Below, in pieces: positions 8,542-14,251 of a stretch of DNA of 14,251 bases. The stretch is from positions 1 to 14,251 of the forward strand of contig JALOAH010000091.1 of the NCBI GenBank assembly GCA_023228865.1. Reading direction: 5' to 3'. The stretch is from Porticoccaceae bacterium. Its GTDB lineage: Bacteria > Pseudomonadota > Gammaproteobacteria > Pseudomonadales > Porticoccaceae. The stretch's first letter is position 1. Every line of letters starts with the position of its first letter. The position numbers and the translations under genes are program-made. The notes under the pieces were generated by a model, which saw only the letters and a program-made list of their open reading frames with translations, was not told the DNA's origin and did not search any database.

Positions 8542-9881
8542 CGAGAAAATACTTTGGTACAGACGGCATTCGCGGCCGTGTTGGCGAACATCCGGTAACC
8601 GCCGATTTTGTCCTCAAGCTGGGCTGGGCGGCGGGCAAGGTCTTCAGCGAAAAGGCCAATGGCCGCAAGCTGATTCTGTTGGGCAAGGACACGCGCATCT
8701 CCGGCTATATGTTTGAATCGGCGCTCCAGGCGGGGCTGATTGCCGCCGGGGTCAATGTGGGTCTTCTCGGCCCCATGCCGACCCCCGCGATTGCCTACCT
8801 GACGCGCACCTTCAGAGCCCAGGCCGGTATTGTCATCAGCGCTTCCCACAATCCCTTTGACGACAATGGCATCAAGTTCTTTGGCGGCGACGGCTACAAG
8901 CTTCCCGATGACATTGAATCCCGCATCGAAGAGCATCTGGATCTGCCCCTGAGAACCAGCGTTTCCAATGAGCTTGGCCGCGCCCACCGCATTGCCGATG
9001 CCGCGGGTCGCTATATCGAGTTCTGCAAAGGCACTCTTCCCTCCGGGTTTACCCTCAGCGGCCTTCGAATTGTGGTGGATTGCGCCAATGGCGCCACCTA
9101 CCACGTGGCGCCAGATGTGCTTCGTGAGCTGGGCGCCAAGGTGATTGCTGTCGCCGACGAGCCCAATGGTCTCAATATCAACGACAATTGCGGCTCCACC
9201 CACTGGCAGCCCCTCGCCAAAACTGTCTTGGAAGAGGGCGCCGATCTCGGTATCGCCTTTGATGGCGATGGCGACCGGGTTCTGCTGGTGAATCATCGCG
9301 GCGAACTGGTGGATGGCGATGAAATTCTTTACATCATTGCCAAGCACAGTATCGATAGCGGCAGGGGCTGTAACGGGGTTGTCGGCACATTGATGTCCAA
9401 CTACGGTCTTGAGTTGGCGCTGAAGCAGTTGGGCGTCCCCCTGATTCGCGCCAAAGTGGGTGACCGCTATGTTATTGAGGCCATGCACAGCAATGGCTGG
9501 GTGCTGGGTGGGGAAAATTCAGGTCATATTATCTGCAAGGATCTCACCACCACCGGCGACGGGATGGTGGCGGCGCTGCAGGTGCTGCTCGCGATCATTC
9601 AGTCTGGCAAAAGCCTCGCCGAACTCGGTGATGCCATGCACAAACTGCCCCAGGTGATGATCAATGTGCGGCTTGCCAACAAAATTCCGCTGGAAACCTT
9701 GCCCGAGGTGCAGGCGGCGGTTGTCGATGCAGAAACAAAACTGGCGGGCGCCGGGCGCGTGCTGTTGCGGCCATCGGGCACCGAGCCGGTGATTCGTGTG
9801 ATGGTCGAAGGCGTGGATGCGGCTCAGGTTCAGGCGCTTGCCGAGGGTATCGCTGAAGTCGTCAAAGAGCTTGTTTCCTGA
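8538..9881 (+). CDS. glmM: Phosphoglucosamine mutase
   Basis: GlmM converts glucosamine-6-phosphate to glucosamine-1-phosphate, feeding UDP-GlcNAc synthesis for peptidoglycan and lipopolysaccharide. The 447-residue protein has the N-terminal [10 protein letters not shown], the phosphoserine loop SASHNP (Ser103), the Mg site DGDGDR (Asp242, 244, 246), the sugar loop GGENSGH and the phosphate-binding [15 protein letters not shown] near the C-terminus. The start is TTG at 8538, sharing TTGA with the folP stop. AAGGTGG lies about 6-7 nt upstream inside folP, and no other in-frame start is close. The overlap suggests translational coupling to folP. Confidence 0.97.
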   Translation: MTRKYFGTDGIRGRVGEHPVTADFVLKLGWAAGKVFSEKANGRKLILLGKDTRISGYMFESALQAGLIAAGVNVGLLGPMPTPAIAYLTRTFRAQAGIVISASHNPFDDNGIKFFGGDGYKLPDDIESRIEEHLDLPLRTSVSNELGRAHRIADAAGRYIEFCKGTLPSGFTLSGLRIVVDCANGATYHVAPDVLRELGAKVIAVADEPNGLNINDNCGSTHWQPLAKTVLEEGADLGIAFDGDGDRVLLVNHRGELVDGDEILYIIAKHSIDSGRGCNGVVGTLMSNYGLELALKQLGVPLIRAKVGDRYVIEAMHSNGWVLGGENSGHIICKDLTTTGDGMVAALQVLLAIIQSGKSLAELGDAMHKLPQVMINVRLANKIPLETLPEVQAAVVDAETKLAGAGRVLLRPSGTEPVIRVMVEGVDAAQVQALAEGIAEVVKELVS

Positions 9882-9907
9882 TGTTTTCAGAAGGCGATTA
9901 TTTTTGC

Positions 9908-9936
9908 TTGTATCTTTAGATCAACTTCGCTAACAT
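9908..9936 (+). promoter_or_regulatory. Candidate promoter for tpiA-secG-leuU
   Basis: TTGTAT (9908-9913) and TAACAT (9931-9936) are separated by 17 nt, in the 117-bp gap after glmM, about 60 nt before the tpiA start. The match is moderate (3/6 and 4/6). No terminator is seen after glmM, so read-through is also possible. Confidence 0.35.
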
Positions 9937-9998
9937 TTGCGCCCCGTTGAGGCTGGGCTTATTTTTACGGCCTTTATGAAGGGCAGGGGATCACTTCG

Positions 9999-10772
9999 AT
10001 GCGTAAACCTCTGGTGGCAGCCAACTGGAAAATGCAGGGTTCGCGACAATTTTTGGTCTCCTATTTTGATGGTTTCCAGAAAGCGTTGTCCACAGAGCTT
10101 GAGCAAAGCGTAGACATAGTTTTGTTTCCGCCTTTTGTGTATCTGGCGCAAGCGGTAAAAATGCTGGAGCAGGCCGCTGAATCGGTTAAGTATGACTGTG
10201 TTGGCATTGGCGCCCAGAATTTAAGCCAGTTTGCCAGCGGCGCCTTTACCGGGGAAATCGCTGCTGACATGCTCGCCGACGTGGGTTGCCGCTATGTGCT
10301 GGTTGGCCATTCGGAAAGGCGCTCCCTGTACGGCGAAAGCAGCCAGATGGTAGCGGAAAAATTTGTAGCGGCACGCAACTGCGGTTTAACGCCGGTTTTA
10401 TGTGTTGGCGAATCTCTTGAAGAAAGAGAAAACGACGCGACTCTGGATGTTGTCAATAGCCAGCTCAAGGCCGTGATTGACCTGGCCGGATTGGCTGCAG
10501 TGACAGAAGCGGTGATCGCCTATGAACCGGTTTGGGCAATAGGCACAGGCAGAACCGCAAGTCCTGAGCAGGCTCAGGAAGTGCATTGCGCCATCAGAGC
10601 CATGTTGGCGGATGCGGGAGAAAAGACTCGAATTTTATATGGCGGTAGTGTCAAGGCCGAAAATGCTCAGGCACTATTTGCACAGCCGGATATTGACGGT
10701 GGTCTCGTCGGCGGTGCTTCGCTCGATGCAGGAGAGTTTGCTGCGATTTGTAAAAACGCACAACCAAAGTAG
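9999..10772 (+). CDS. tpiA: Triosephosphate isomerase
   Basis: This cytoplasmic dimeric enzyme interconverts dihydroxyacetone phosphate and glyceraldehyde-3-phosphate. The 257 residues are the normal length. Catalytic residues are all present: Asn9 and Lys11 in AANWKMQG, His104 in LVGHSERR and Glu176 in AYEPVWAIGTG. The flexible loop 6 is followed by GRTASPEQAQ, and the phosphate site by LYGGSVK and GGLVGGASL. The second Asn of the frequent NWKMNG is Gln here, a position that varies in the family. GCAGGGGA about 9 nt upstream of ATG is a strong ribosome-binding site. secG follows after only 6 bp, so the two are co-transcribed. Confidence 0.97.
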   Translation: MRKPLVAANWKMQGSRQFLVSYFDGFQKALSTELEQSVDIVLFPPFVYLAQAVKMLEQAAESVKYDCVGIGAQNLSQFASGAFTGEIAADMLADVGCRYVLVGHSERRSLYGESSQMVAEKFVAARNCGLTPVLCVGESLEERENDATLDVVNSQLKAVIDLAGLAAVTEAVIAYEPVWAIGTGRTASPEQAQEVHCAIRAMLADAGEKTRILYGGSVKAENAQALFAQPDIDGGLVGGASLDAGEFAAICKNAQPK

Positions 10773-10778
10773 AGATTA

Positions 10779-11225
10779 ATGGCACAGGTATTACTGGCAG
10801 TACATTTGCTCATCGCGTTGGCCATCATCGGCCTTGTTCTGCTGCAACAGGGAAAGGGTGCAGAGGCCGGTGCCTCTTTTGGTGCCGGCGCCTCGCAAAC
10901 GATTTTTGGCAGCTCGGGCAGCTGGAATTTTTTCAGTCGCATGACGGCTATTTTTGCGACACTGTTTTTTATTACCAGTATTTCGCTCGCGGTTATTGCA
11001 AAAAAAAGCGCGGTAGTGGAAGATCCCTATCTGCCGCAGGCGGAGCAAATTGATCTCCCTGTAGCGCCGCAAGAGACTGAAATACCAGCGGCTAAGCCCG
11101 TTGATCAGGAACAGGAAATTCCCGTTCTGGAACAGAGCCAGGCACAACCCGAGGCGCTTCCAGAGCCAGCAGAGACTGAAACTCCGGAGCTGGAAATTCC
11201 AGCGGAGACAGAGACGCAACAGTAA
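10779..11225 (+). CDS. secG: Protein-export membrane protein SecG with long acidic C-terminal tail
   Basis: SecG is the small auxiliary subunit of the SecYEG translocon. The core is typical: a first membrane helix at about 3-20 (LLAVHLLIALAIIGLVLLQQ), the cytoplasmic loop GKGAEAGASFGAGASQTIFGS, and a second helix at about 51-71 ending near AVIAKKS. The remaining 70-odd residues are a Glu/Pro/Gln-rich tail (EIPAAKPVDQEQEIPVLEQ...), probably disordered, giving 148 residues against about 110 in E. coli. Tails of varied length are common in this family, so the extension is not proof of new function. It sits 6 bp after tpiA and ahead of leuU, as in many gammaproteobacteria. Confidence 0.95.
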   Translation: MAQVLLAVHLLIALAIIGLVLLQQGKGAEAGASFGAGASQTIFGSSGSWNFFSRMTAIFATLFFITSISLAVIAKKSAVVEDPYLPQAEQIDLPVAPQETEIPAAKPVDQEQEIPVLEQSQAQPEALPEPAETETPELEIPAETETQQ

Positions 11226-11243
11226 GTTTTATTTTGAAGTTTT

Positions 11244-11266
11244 GCCCAGGTGGTGAAATTGGTAGA
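11244..11266 (+). pseudogene. 5' fragment of a second tRNA-Leu gene
   Basis: These 23 bases are identical to the first 23 bases of leuU (11386-11408): the acceptor 5' strand GCCCAGG, the D-stem and the D-loop as far as GGTAGA. Weaker similarity extends a few bases upstream (AGTTT in both). After 11266 the match stops; there is no anticodon arm, variable arm, T arm or CCA. It therefore cannot make a tRNA and looks like a remnant of a duplicated gene or of a recombination event. The copies are offset by 142 bp. Confidence 0.8.
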
Positions 11267-11345
11267 TGACGGGCAGGAGCCCTAATGCCGCGATAGGCAG
11301 GACGCCGATAGCGGCCACGCGCAGCGTGTCGGTGAAGTGGCACTT
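11267..11345 (+). other. Run of four consecutive hairpins between the tRNA fragment and leuU
   Basis: Four stems follow one another. The first is GGGC-AGGA-GCCC (11271-11282). The second is GCCGC/GCGGC enclosing GATA/GATA and GGC/GCC around an AGGAC loop (11287-11315); the two GATA strands can pair with G-A mismatches, giving a near-continuous 12-bp helix. The third is CACGC-GCA-GCGTG (11316-11328), the fourth AAGT-GGC-ACTT (11335-11345). The first two loops both expose AGGA. No gene was recognised. The minus strand of the same DNA reads as a short hydrophobic peptide (TLRVAAIGVLPIAALGLLPV), so it could instead be a scrap of a membrane-protein gene. Confidence 0.45.
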
Positions 11346-11385
11346 TCTGCGTAAAATGTATAGTTGGTAAGTTTAAAAAGTTTAT

Positions 11386-11470
11386 GCCCAGGTGGTGAAA
11401 TTGGTAGACACGCTATCTTGAGGGGGTAGTGACTTAGGTCGTGCCGGTTCAAGTCCGGCTCTGGGCACCA
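11386..11470 (+). tRNA. leuU: tRNA-Leu (anticodon GAG)
   Basis: The gene is 85 nt including an encoded CCA. The acceptor stem pairs GCCCAGG with TCTGGGC, and the discriminator is A. The anticodon stem CTATC/GGTAG carries the loop TTGAGGG, so the anticodon is GAG, reading CUC and CUU. A long variable arm (class II) and the T-arm GCCGG-TTCAAGT-CCGGC are present. The position after secG is that of leuU in E. coli and tRNA-Leu(GAG) in Pseudomonas. With no terminator before it, it is probably transcribed with tpiA-secG; a weak TATAGT at about 11359-11364 might add a promoter. Confidence 0.95.
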
Positions 11471-11501
11471 CATCCGCATCCGATGACCTCCAAGGATGCA
11501 C

Positions 11502-11529
11502 AAAAAGCCCCGGTTTTCCGGGGTTTTTT
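11502..11529 (+). terminator. Rho-independent terminator after leuU
   Basis: CCCCGG (11508-11513), a TTTT loop and CCGGGG (11518-11523) form a 6-bp GC stem followed by TTTTTT (11524-11529). A run of A before the stem would extend the pairing. It closes the tpiA-secG-leuU unit. Confidence 0.9.
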
Positions 11530-11659
11530 GTGTCTGGAGAATCCCCGAATATCAGCCCGGATTCATTATTTTCCACTCCGTAACTAAGCCTGAAAAAATG
11601 GAACAGTCGGCCGGTTCTCTGATTCTGTCTATGGATAATTTCGCGGAATTTTTAGGATC

Positions 11660-11945
11660 TGTTAACACTTATTGAATTGCCACTGTTGTGACTAAAAAAG
11701 CGTCAATTGAGGGGCGCGGAGAGAATTTCGTGGTTCTCAATCAGCAACGAGAAAGGCTCCTGCTGACGCCCCCGCACCTATTTGCTTTTTAGCCGCAACT
11801 GCTTCAACCCCAAAAAAGGGGCTGGAATCATTTTTACCCCTAGCGTTGTTGTCACTGGCTTATTGAGAATGACTAAACCCAGCTCATTCCGCCGCGCTGG
11901 CGGCAAAAAAGACCGCCACCAGTGGCAATCCAATAAGGGTTAACA
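11660..11945. mobile_element. MITE-like or decayed IS element with ~27-bp terminal inverted repeats, no transposase
   Basis: The left end (11661-11687) and the reverse complement of the right end (11918-11944) align over 27 bases with three mismatches: GTTAAC, A or C, CTTATTG, A or G, ATTGCCACTG, T or G, TG. The outermost bases give TGTTAAC and GTTAACA. A second, inner inverted repeat matches at 11 of 12 bases: TTCTCAATCAGC (11734-11745) against GCTTATTGAGAA (11858-11869). The 286-bp interior holds no plausible coding frame. No target-site duplication is obvious (flanks GGATC and AGACT). A non-autonomous transposable element or a deleted IS is the best reading; I do not recognise the family. 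Confidence 0.6.
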
Positions 11946-12007
11946 AGACTCTAGCTTTCTGGCGCTGCTTCATCGCCTGAAGACCAATGGTGGCTATTAT
12001 TGCAAAA

Positions 12008-12041
12008 GTCGCTCAGGGTTTTCGACCCGTCCCTCAGCGAC
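12008..12041 (-). terminator. Possible terminator downstream of the PepSY gene
   Basis: On the minus strand GTCGCT/AGCGAC plus AGGG/CCCT make a 10-bp stem interrupted by one mismatch, with a 12-nt loop, followed by TTTTGC. It is about 150 bp beyond the PepSY stop codon. The T-run is short, so efficiency is uncertain. Confidence 0.4.
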
Positions 12042-12190
12042 GAATGTTATGGCGCATCAGTCCCCCATGTTGCATGTCGTCTCTGTTGGCAGAAGTACTC
12101 TCAATAGATCCGCGATCCGTACACTGCGCGGAGACACTTTCAACCAGCGTGGGCGCCCTCCACTTGGGTAGCGAGGCGCTTAACAGGTTT

Positions 12191-13444
12191 TTAAACCGTG
12201 GACTCCAGGCTCGCCAATTGCGCTTGTTGAAGCCGACGCCGCTGCCGCGCTTTGAGTTTGCGCCGCCAGATAATGATGCCGGTGATACTCAGCATGGCGA
12301 CCACCACACCCATGATGGAAATCAGAATACGCCCGGGCAAACCGAGAATGCGACCGGAGTGCACCGGGAATTGGGCCTGGACAAAAATATCGGCAGCGGT
12401 GCCTTGCCAGGGCACAAAATCCCCCAGCAGCTCGCCGCTGTGACCGTCGAAGTACAGAGCCTGGTGGCCGACGCCGCCAGTGCCGTGACCCTCTTCGGCG
12501 GTGAAATATTCCACCCGATAGATGCCGAATTCCCGAGCATACCAGATGGAACCTATGGGTTTTGTCCAGCTCCGATCTTTCGCGCTCTGCTGCGCCAGAG
12601 TGATCACTTCGTCAAAGCCCAGAGTGGGCTCGATGGGGTTGTCGTGTCCCGACGGGGTGCGCTCGTCCAGCGGCGACGGGGTGACGTCGGAGACGGCGCT
12701 CATAAGCGGGAAGAAAACTTCCCGATACAGGTTCAACGAAAATGCCGTAAACGCGATAACAAACAGCAACACCCAAACCCAGAGGCTGACGGCGCGATGC
12801 AGGTCGAAGTTGAGGCGGGCAGCGCCCGCTGAGTGGCGGATTTTCCACGCCGGTTTCCAGCGCTGCCACCAGCTTTCCGCCCGCTCGCCGGTCTTGCGGC
12901 GGGGCAGAGTGAGGTAAAAGCCGACAAAGCTGTCAAGAGTCCAGATCAGGGCGATGATACCCAGTAGCCAGATACCCCAGTGATCAATGCCGCCAATTTC
13001 CGGAATATGGAGGCTGAAATGCAGCTTGTAGAGAAACGACATAAGGGTTTCCCGTGTGATCGGCCACACTTGGCCCCATTCCCGCACGCCCTGAATGTCG
13101 CCGCTCACCGGATCGACGTACACCTGGTTGAAGCCCGGCTCATAGAGCTCGCGGGTGTCGGGGTTGACCTTCGGTGCCACCAGAAAGGAACGGGAGTGCC
13201 CCGGCTCGTGGTGGGTCTCAAAATAGACCACATCAATTTCCGGAAAGGCGGCCTCCACCTGGTTGGCCTGGTCGATTGCCGCTTGCGGAACACCCTGGGT
13301 GGTGGCTTCAAACAGATGGGGGTTGAGCCATTCATCCAGTTCGTGATCCCAGGAAATCACCGCGCCGGTGAGACCGGTGATCACCAGAAATACCGCCGTG
13401 GTCAGACCAAAGTAGCGGTGAAGGTAAAGCATGGTTGTGCGCAT
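12191..13444 (-). CDS. PepSY-TM inner-membrane protein, probable ferrisiderophore reductase type
   Basis: From ATG 13444 the protein has 417 residues. Membrane helices begin at YFGLTTAVFLVITGLTGAVIS (N-terminal), WGIWLLGIIALIWTLDSFVGF, LWVWVLLFVIAFTAFSL and ILISIMGVVVAMLSITGIII near the end, with periplasmic PepSY-like segments between them. Histidines recur at helix edges (LHRYFG, YKLHFSLHIPE, DLHRAVSLW, FPVHSGRILGLPGR); in characterised relatives such as FoxB, buried histidines bind two hemes and the protein helps reduce iron-siderophores at the inner membrane. Here that role is inferred. A GTG at 13504 would add 20 residues, but AAGG 9 nt before ATG 13444 favours the latter. It lies downstream of a broken TonB-dependent receptor and an intact Fur-type promoter, the usual setting for this family. 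Confidence 0.85.
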   Translation of the reverse strand: MRTTMLYLHRYFGLTTAVFLVITGLTGAVISWDHELDEWLNPHLFEATTQGVPQAAIDQANQVEAAFPEIDVVYFETHHEPGHSRSFLVAPKVNPDTRELYEPGFNQVYVDPVSGDIQGVREWGQVWPITRETLMSFLYKLHFSLHIPEIGGIDHWGIWLLGIIALIWTLDSFVGFYLTLPRRKTGERAESWWQRWKPAWKIRHSAGAARLNFDLHRAVSLWVWVLLFVIAFTAFSLNLYREVFFPLMSAVSDVTPSPLDERTPSGHDNPIEPTLGFDEVITLAQQSAKDRSWTKPIGSIWYAREFGIYRVEYFTAEEGHGTGGVGHQALYFDGHSGELLGDFVPWQGTAADIFVQAQFPVHSGRILGLPGRILISIMGVVVAMLSITGIIIWRRKLKARQRRRLQQAQLASLESTV

Positions 13445-13533
13445 AGTGGGGTGCCTTTTCTTTCCCTCAAAGGGAAGTGTGCAGGGTCGATTCCTTGAAG
13501 TCACATGCCTGTTGCTGGGGAATGTGAATGCTG

Positions 13534-13892
13534 TCAGATAAGATTCATGACGCAGAGGGGTTGCCCGCGCCGGTCAGCAGGCCGGGGCGTCATGCACCAC
13601 TTCGATGTGCTCATAAAGCGAGATATCGCTTTCGGTCTCGCCAGCATCACCGCCGGAATTCCAGGGCCTGGGTGCGCGGTCAATCTGGTAATCGCTGGCA
13701 AAATCCCGAGTGGCAAAGCGCTGGTAGGTCATGACATTTAGCGGCTGCGGTGTTTCCTGAAGGGTAAGCCCAAACCCGGGGGCGGTGTCCAGGGGGGGCA
13801 AGCGGCTGGTGATGACTGGTGTCAGCGAGGGCGATGACGGTGGTCAACGCGTAGGGTGATAGCCCTCTTTTTTGTAAAGCGTCGCAAAGCAT
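13534..13892 (-). pseudogene. Remnant of a TonB-dependent siderophore receptor (plug fragment, frameshifted, barrel deleted)
   Basis: ATG 13892, with GGGAG about 9 nt upstream, opens a signal-peptide-like segment (LSPYALTTVIALADTS). At a run of seven C (13792-13798) the frame shifts. The next frame reads LQETPQPLNVMTYQRF, the receptor plug motif close to TPQSVSVITRQR, then FASDYQID and WNSGGDAGETESDISLYEHI with EVV, the later plug landmarks. The 35-45 residues normally between those parts are missing. A second shift near 13584-13587 leads to GLLTGAGNPSA, and a third near 13548 to MNLI before a stop. The whole outer-membrane barrel (some 500 residues) is gone; the PepSY gene begins 90 bp later. 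Several independent lesions make sequencing error an unlikely full explanation. Confidence 0.82.
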
Positions 13893-13921
13893 CCTGTTCT
13901 CCCAAGGATGGGTAAGTACAA

Positions 13922-13950
13922 ATTTTAATGATATCTATTATCGTTTGCAA
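13922..13950 (-). promoter_or_regulatory. Promoter with overlapping Fur box
   Basis: On the minus strand TTGCAA (13950-13945) and TAAAAT (13927-13922) are separated by exactly 17 nt. The spacer and -10 are covered by a Fur-box-like site at 13924-13942, matching GATAATGATAATCATTATC at 14 of 19 positions (plus-strand reading TTTAATGATATCTATTATC). Fur with iron would block polymerase here, so transcription of the receptor remnant and PepSY gene should rise in low iron. Confidence 0.75.
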
Positions 13951-14251
13951 GGCGGATCGGTTTCCAACGCGCTAACCAGGATATTGCCGCAGTTGCCGGA
14001 ACCTGCGCACCGGGATTGATGACTTTGAATGTGCCTGCGAGCCAAAAAGACTGCCATAGTAGCCTGAAGCGGGTATGTGCGCTCAGGGGGGCGGAATCCA
14101 GTGTTCGGTGTCAACTATCTTGTCCGGTCGTATTGCCTCAGTAAAAAACCAAACTACTTGCTAAGTTGACTCGCCAGGACTGTTCCATCTTTAACCGCCC
14201 ATTAGCTGGGTCATTTTAACCTGATAGCTCTGTTCCCGTAATCTCCATTCA
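13951..14251. other. Gene-free end of the window
   Basis: About 300 bases upstream of the Fur promoter carry no convincing open frame, RNA gene or terminator on either strand. A 7-bp inverted repeat (GTCAACT 14110-14116, AGTTGAC 14164-14170) is the only structure seen and may be chance. Confidence 0.5.

Larger units (their letters stand above)
11530..12190. other. 660-bp gene-free stretch
   Basis: Apart from the inverted-repeat element at 11660-11945 and the hairpin at 12008-12041, I see nothing here that looks like a gene. Long open frames running into this stretch are continuations of the antisense shadow of the PepSY gene. The rimP-nusA-infB cluster that usually follows tRNA-Leu(GAG) is absent. 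Confidence 0.6.

Noticed and set aside
8226..9488. 420-codon open frame on the minus strand
   Set aside because: It is antisense to folP and glmM, both fully supported by motifs; no domain is seen in the antisense product.
12002..12190. Open stretch of roughly 46 codons on the minus strand after the PepSY stop, ending in MQHGGLMRHNIRR
   Set aside because: It has no clear start or family resemblance, and an open frame of this length is expected by chance fairly often.
11987..12832. 281-codon open frame on the plus strand
   Set aside because: Most of it is antisense to the PepSY gene, which has clear membrane helices and family motifs; the plus product looks like a shadow.
13601..13892. Short leader peptide or small novel protein under Fur control
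   Set aside because: The frames, once joined, spell consecutive siderophore-receptor plug motifs, so a decayed receptor explains them better than a new gene.
11598..14190. Shared 11-mer ATGGAACAGTC, inverted, near 11598 and near 14180
   Set aside because: Matches of this length are expected by chance in a 14-kb window, and the flanks do not extend the similarity, so it is not treated as element ends.
1..14251. CRISPR array, integron, prophage, toxin-antitoxin or defence system
   Set aside because: No regularly spaced repeats, integrase, phage or toxin genes are visible on either strand.

Overview
The window reads as chromosomal DNA of a gammaproteobacterium. The closest gene-order and sequence resemblance I can recall is to Pseudomonas and its marine relatives (Cellvibrionales/Spongiibacteraceae type). 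The FtsH N-terminus matches the Pseudomonas-style MNDMAKN form, and gpmI-envC-ctpA and rlmE-ftsH-folP-glmM-tpiA-secG-tRNA-Leu(GAG) are both known conserved blocks in that group. This is recall from the sequence, not a database result, and I cannot name a genus.

Layout. (1) 1-3700, minus strand: gpmI, envC and a 3'-truncated ctpA form a likely operon joining glycolysis to cell-wall remodelling and periplasmic proteolysis. (2) 3701-4533: a lone EthD-like gene on the plus strand. (3) 4534-4836: yhbY on the minus strand, back-to-back with (4) 5002-11225, a plus-strand run of rlmE, ftsH, folP, glmM, tpiA and secG. This run covers 23S rRNA methylation, membrane proteolysis, folate synthesis, glucosamine-1-phosphate synthesis, triose isomerisation and protein export. 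It ends with leuU, tRNA-Leu(GAG), and a strong intrinsic terminator at 11502-11529.

(5) 11226-14251 departs from the conserved order, in which rimP-nusA-infB would be expected next. It holds a 5' fragment of a second tRNA-Leu followed by a run of hairpins. Next comes a roughly 286-bp non-coding element bounded by long inverted repeats, resembling a MITE or decayed IS. Further on is an iron-acquisition remnant: an intact Fur-box promoter, a TonB-dependent siderophore receptor reduced to a frameshifted plug fragment, and an intact PepSY-TM inner-membrane protein of the ferrisiderophore-reductase type. The last 300 bases show no gene.

The conserved part is ordinary housekeeping DNA. The features worth a second look are all in the last 3 kb, where a tRNA-adjacent region has gained, rearranged and lost DNA. 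I saw no convincing new defence or metabolic system.
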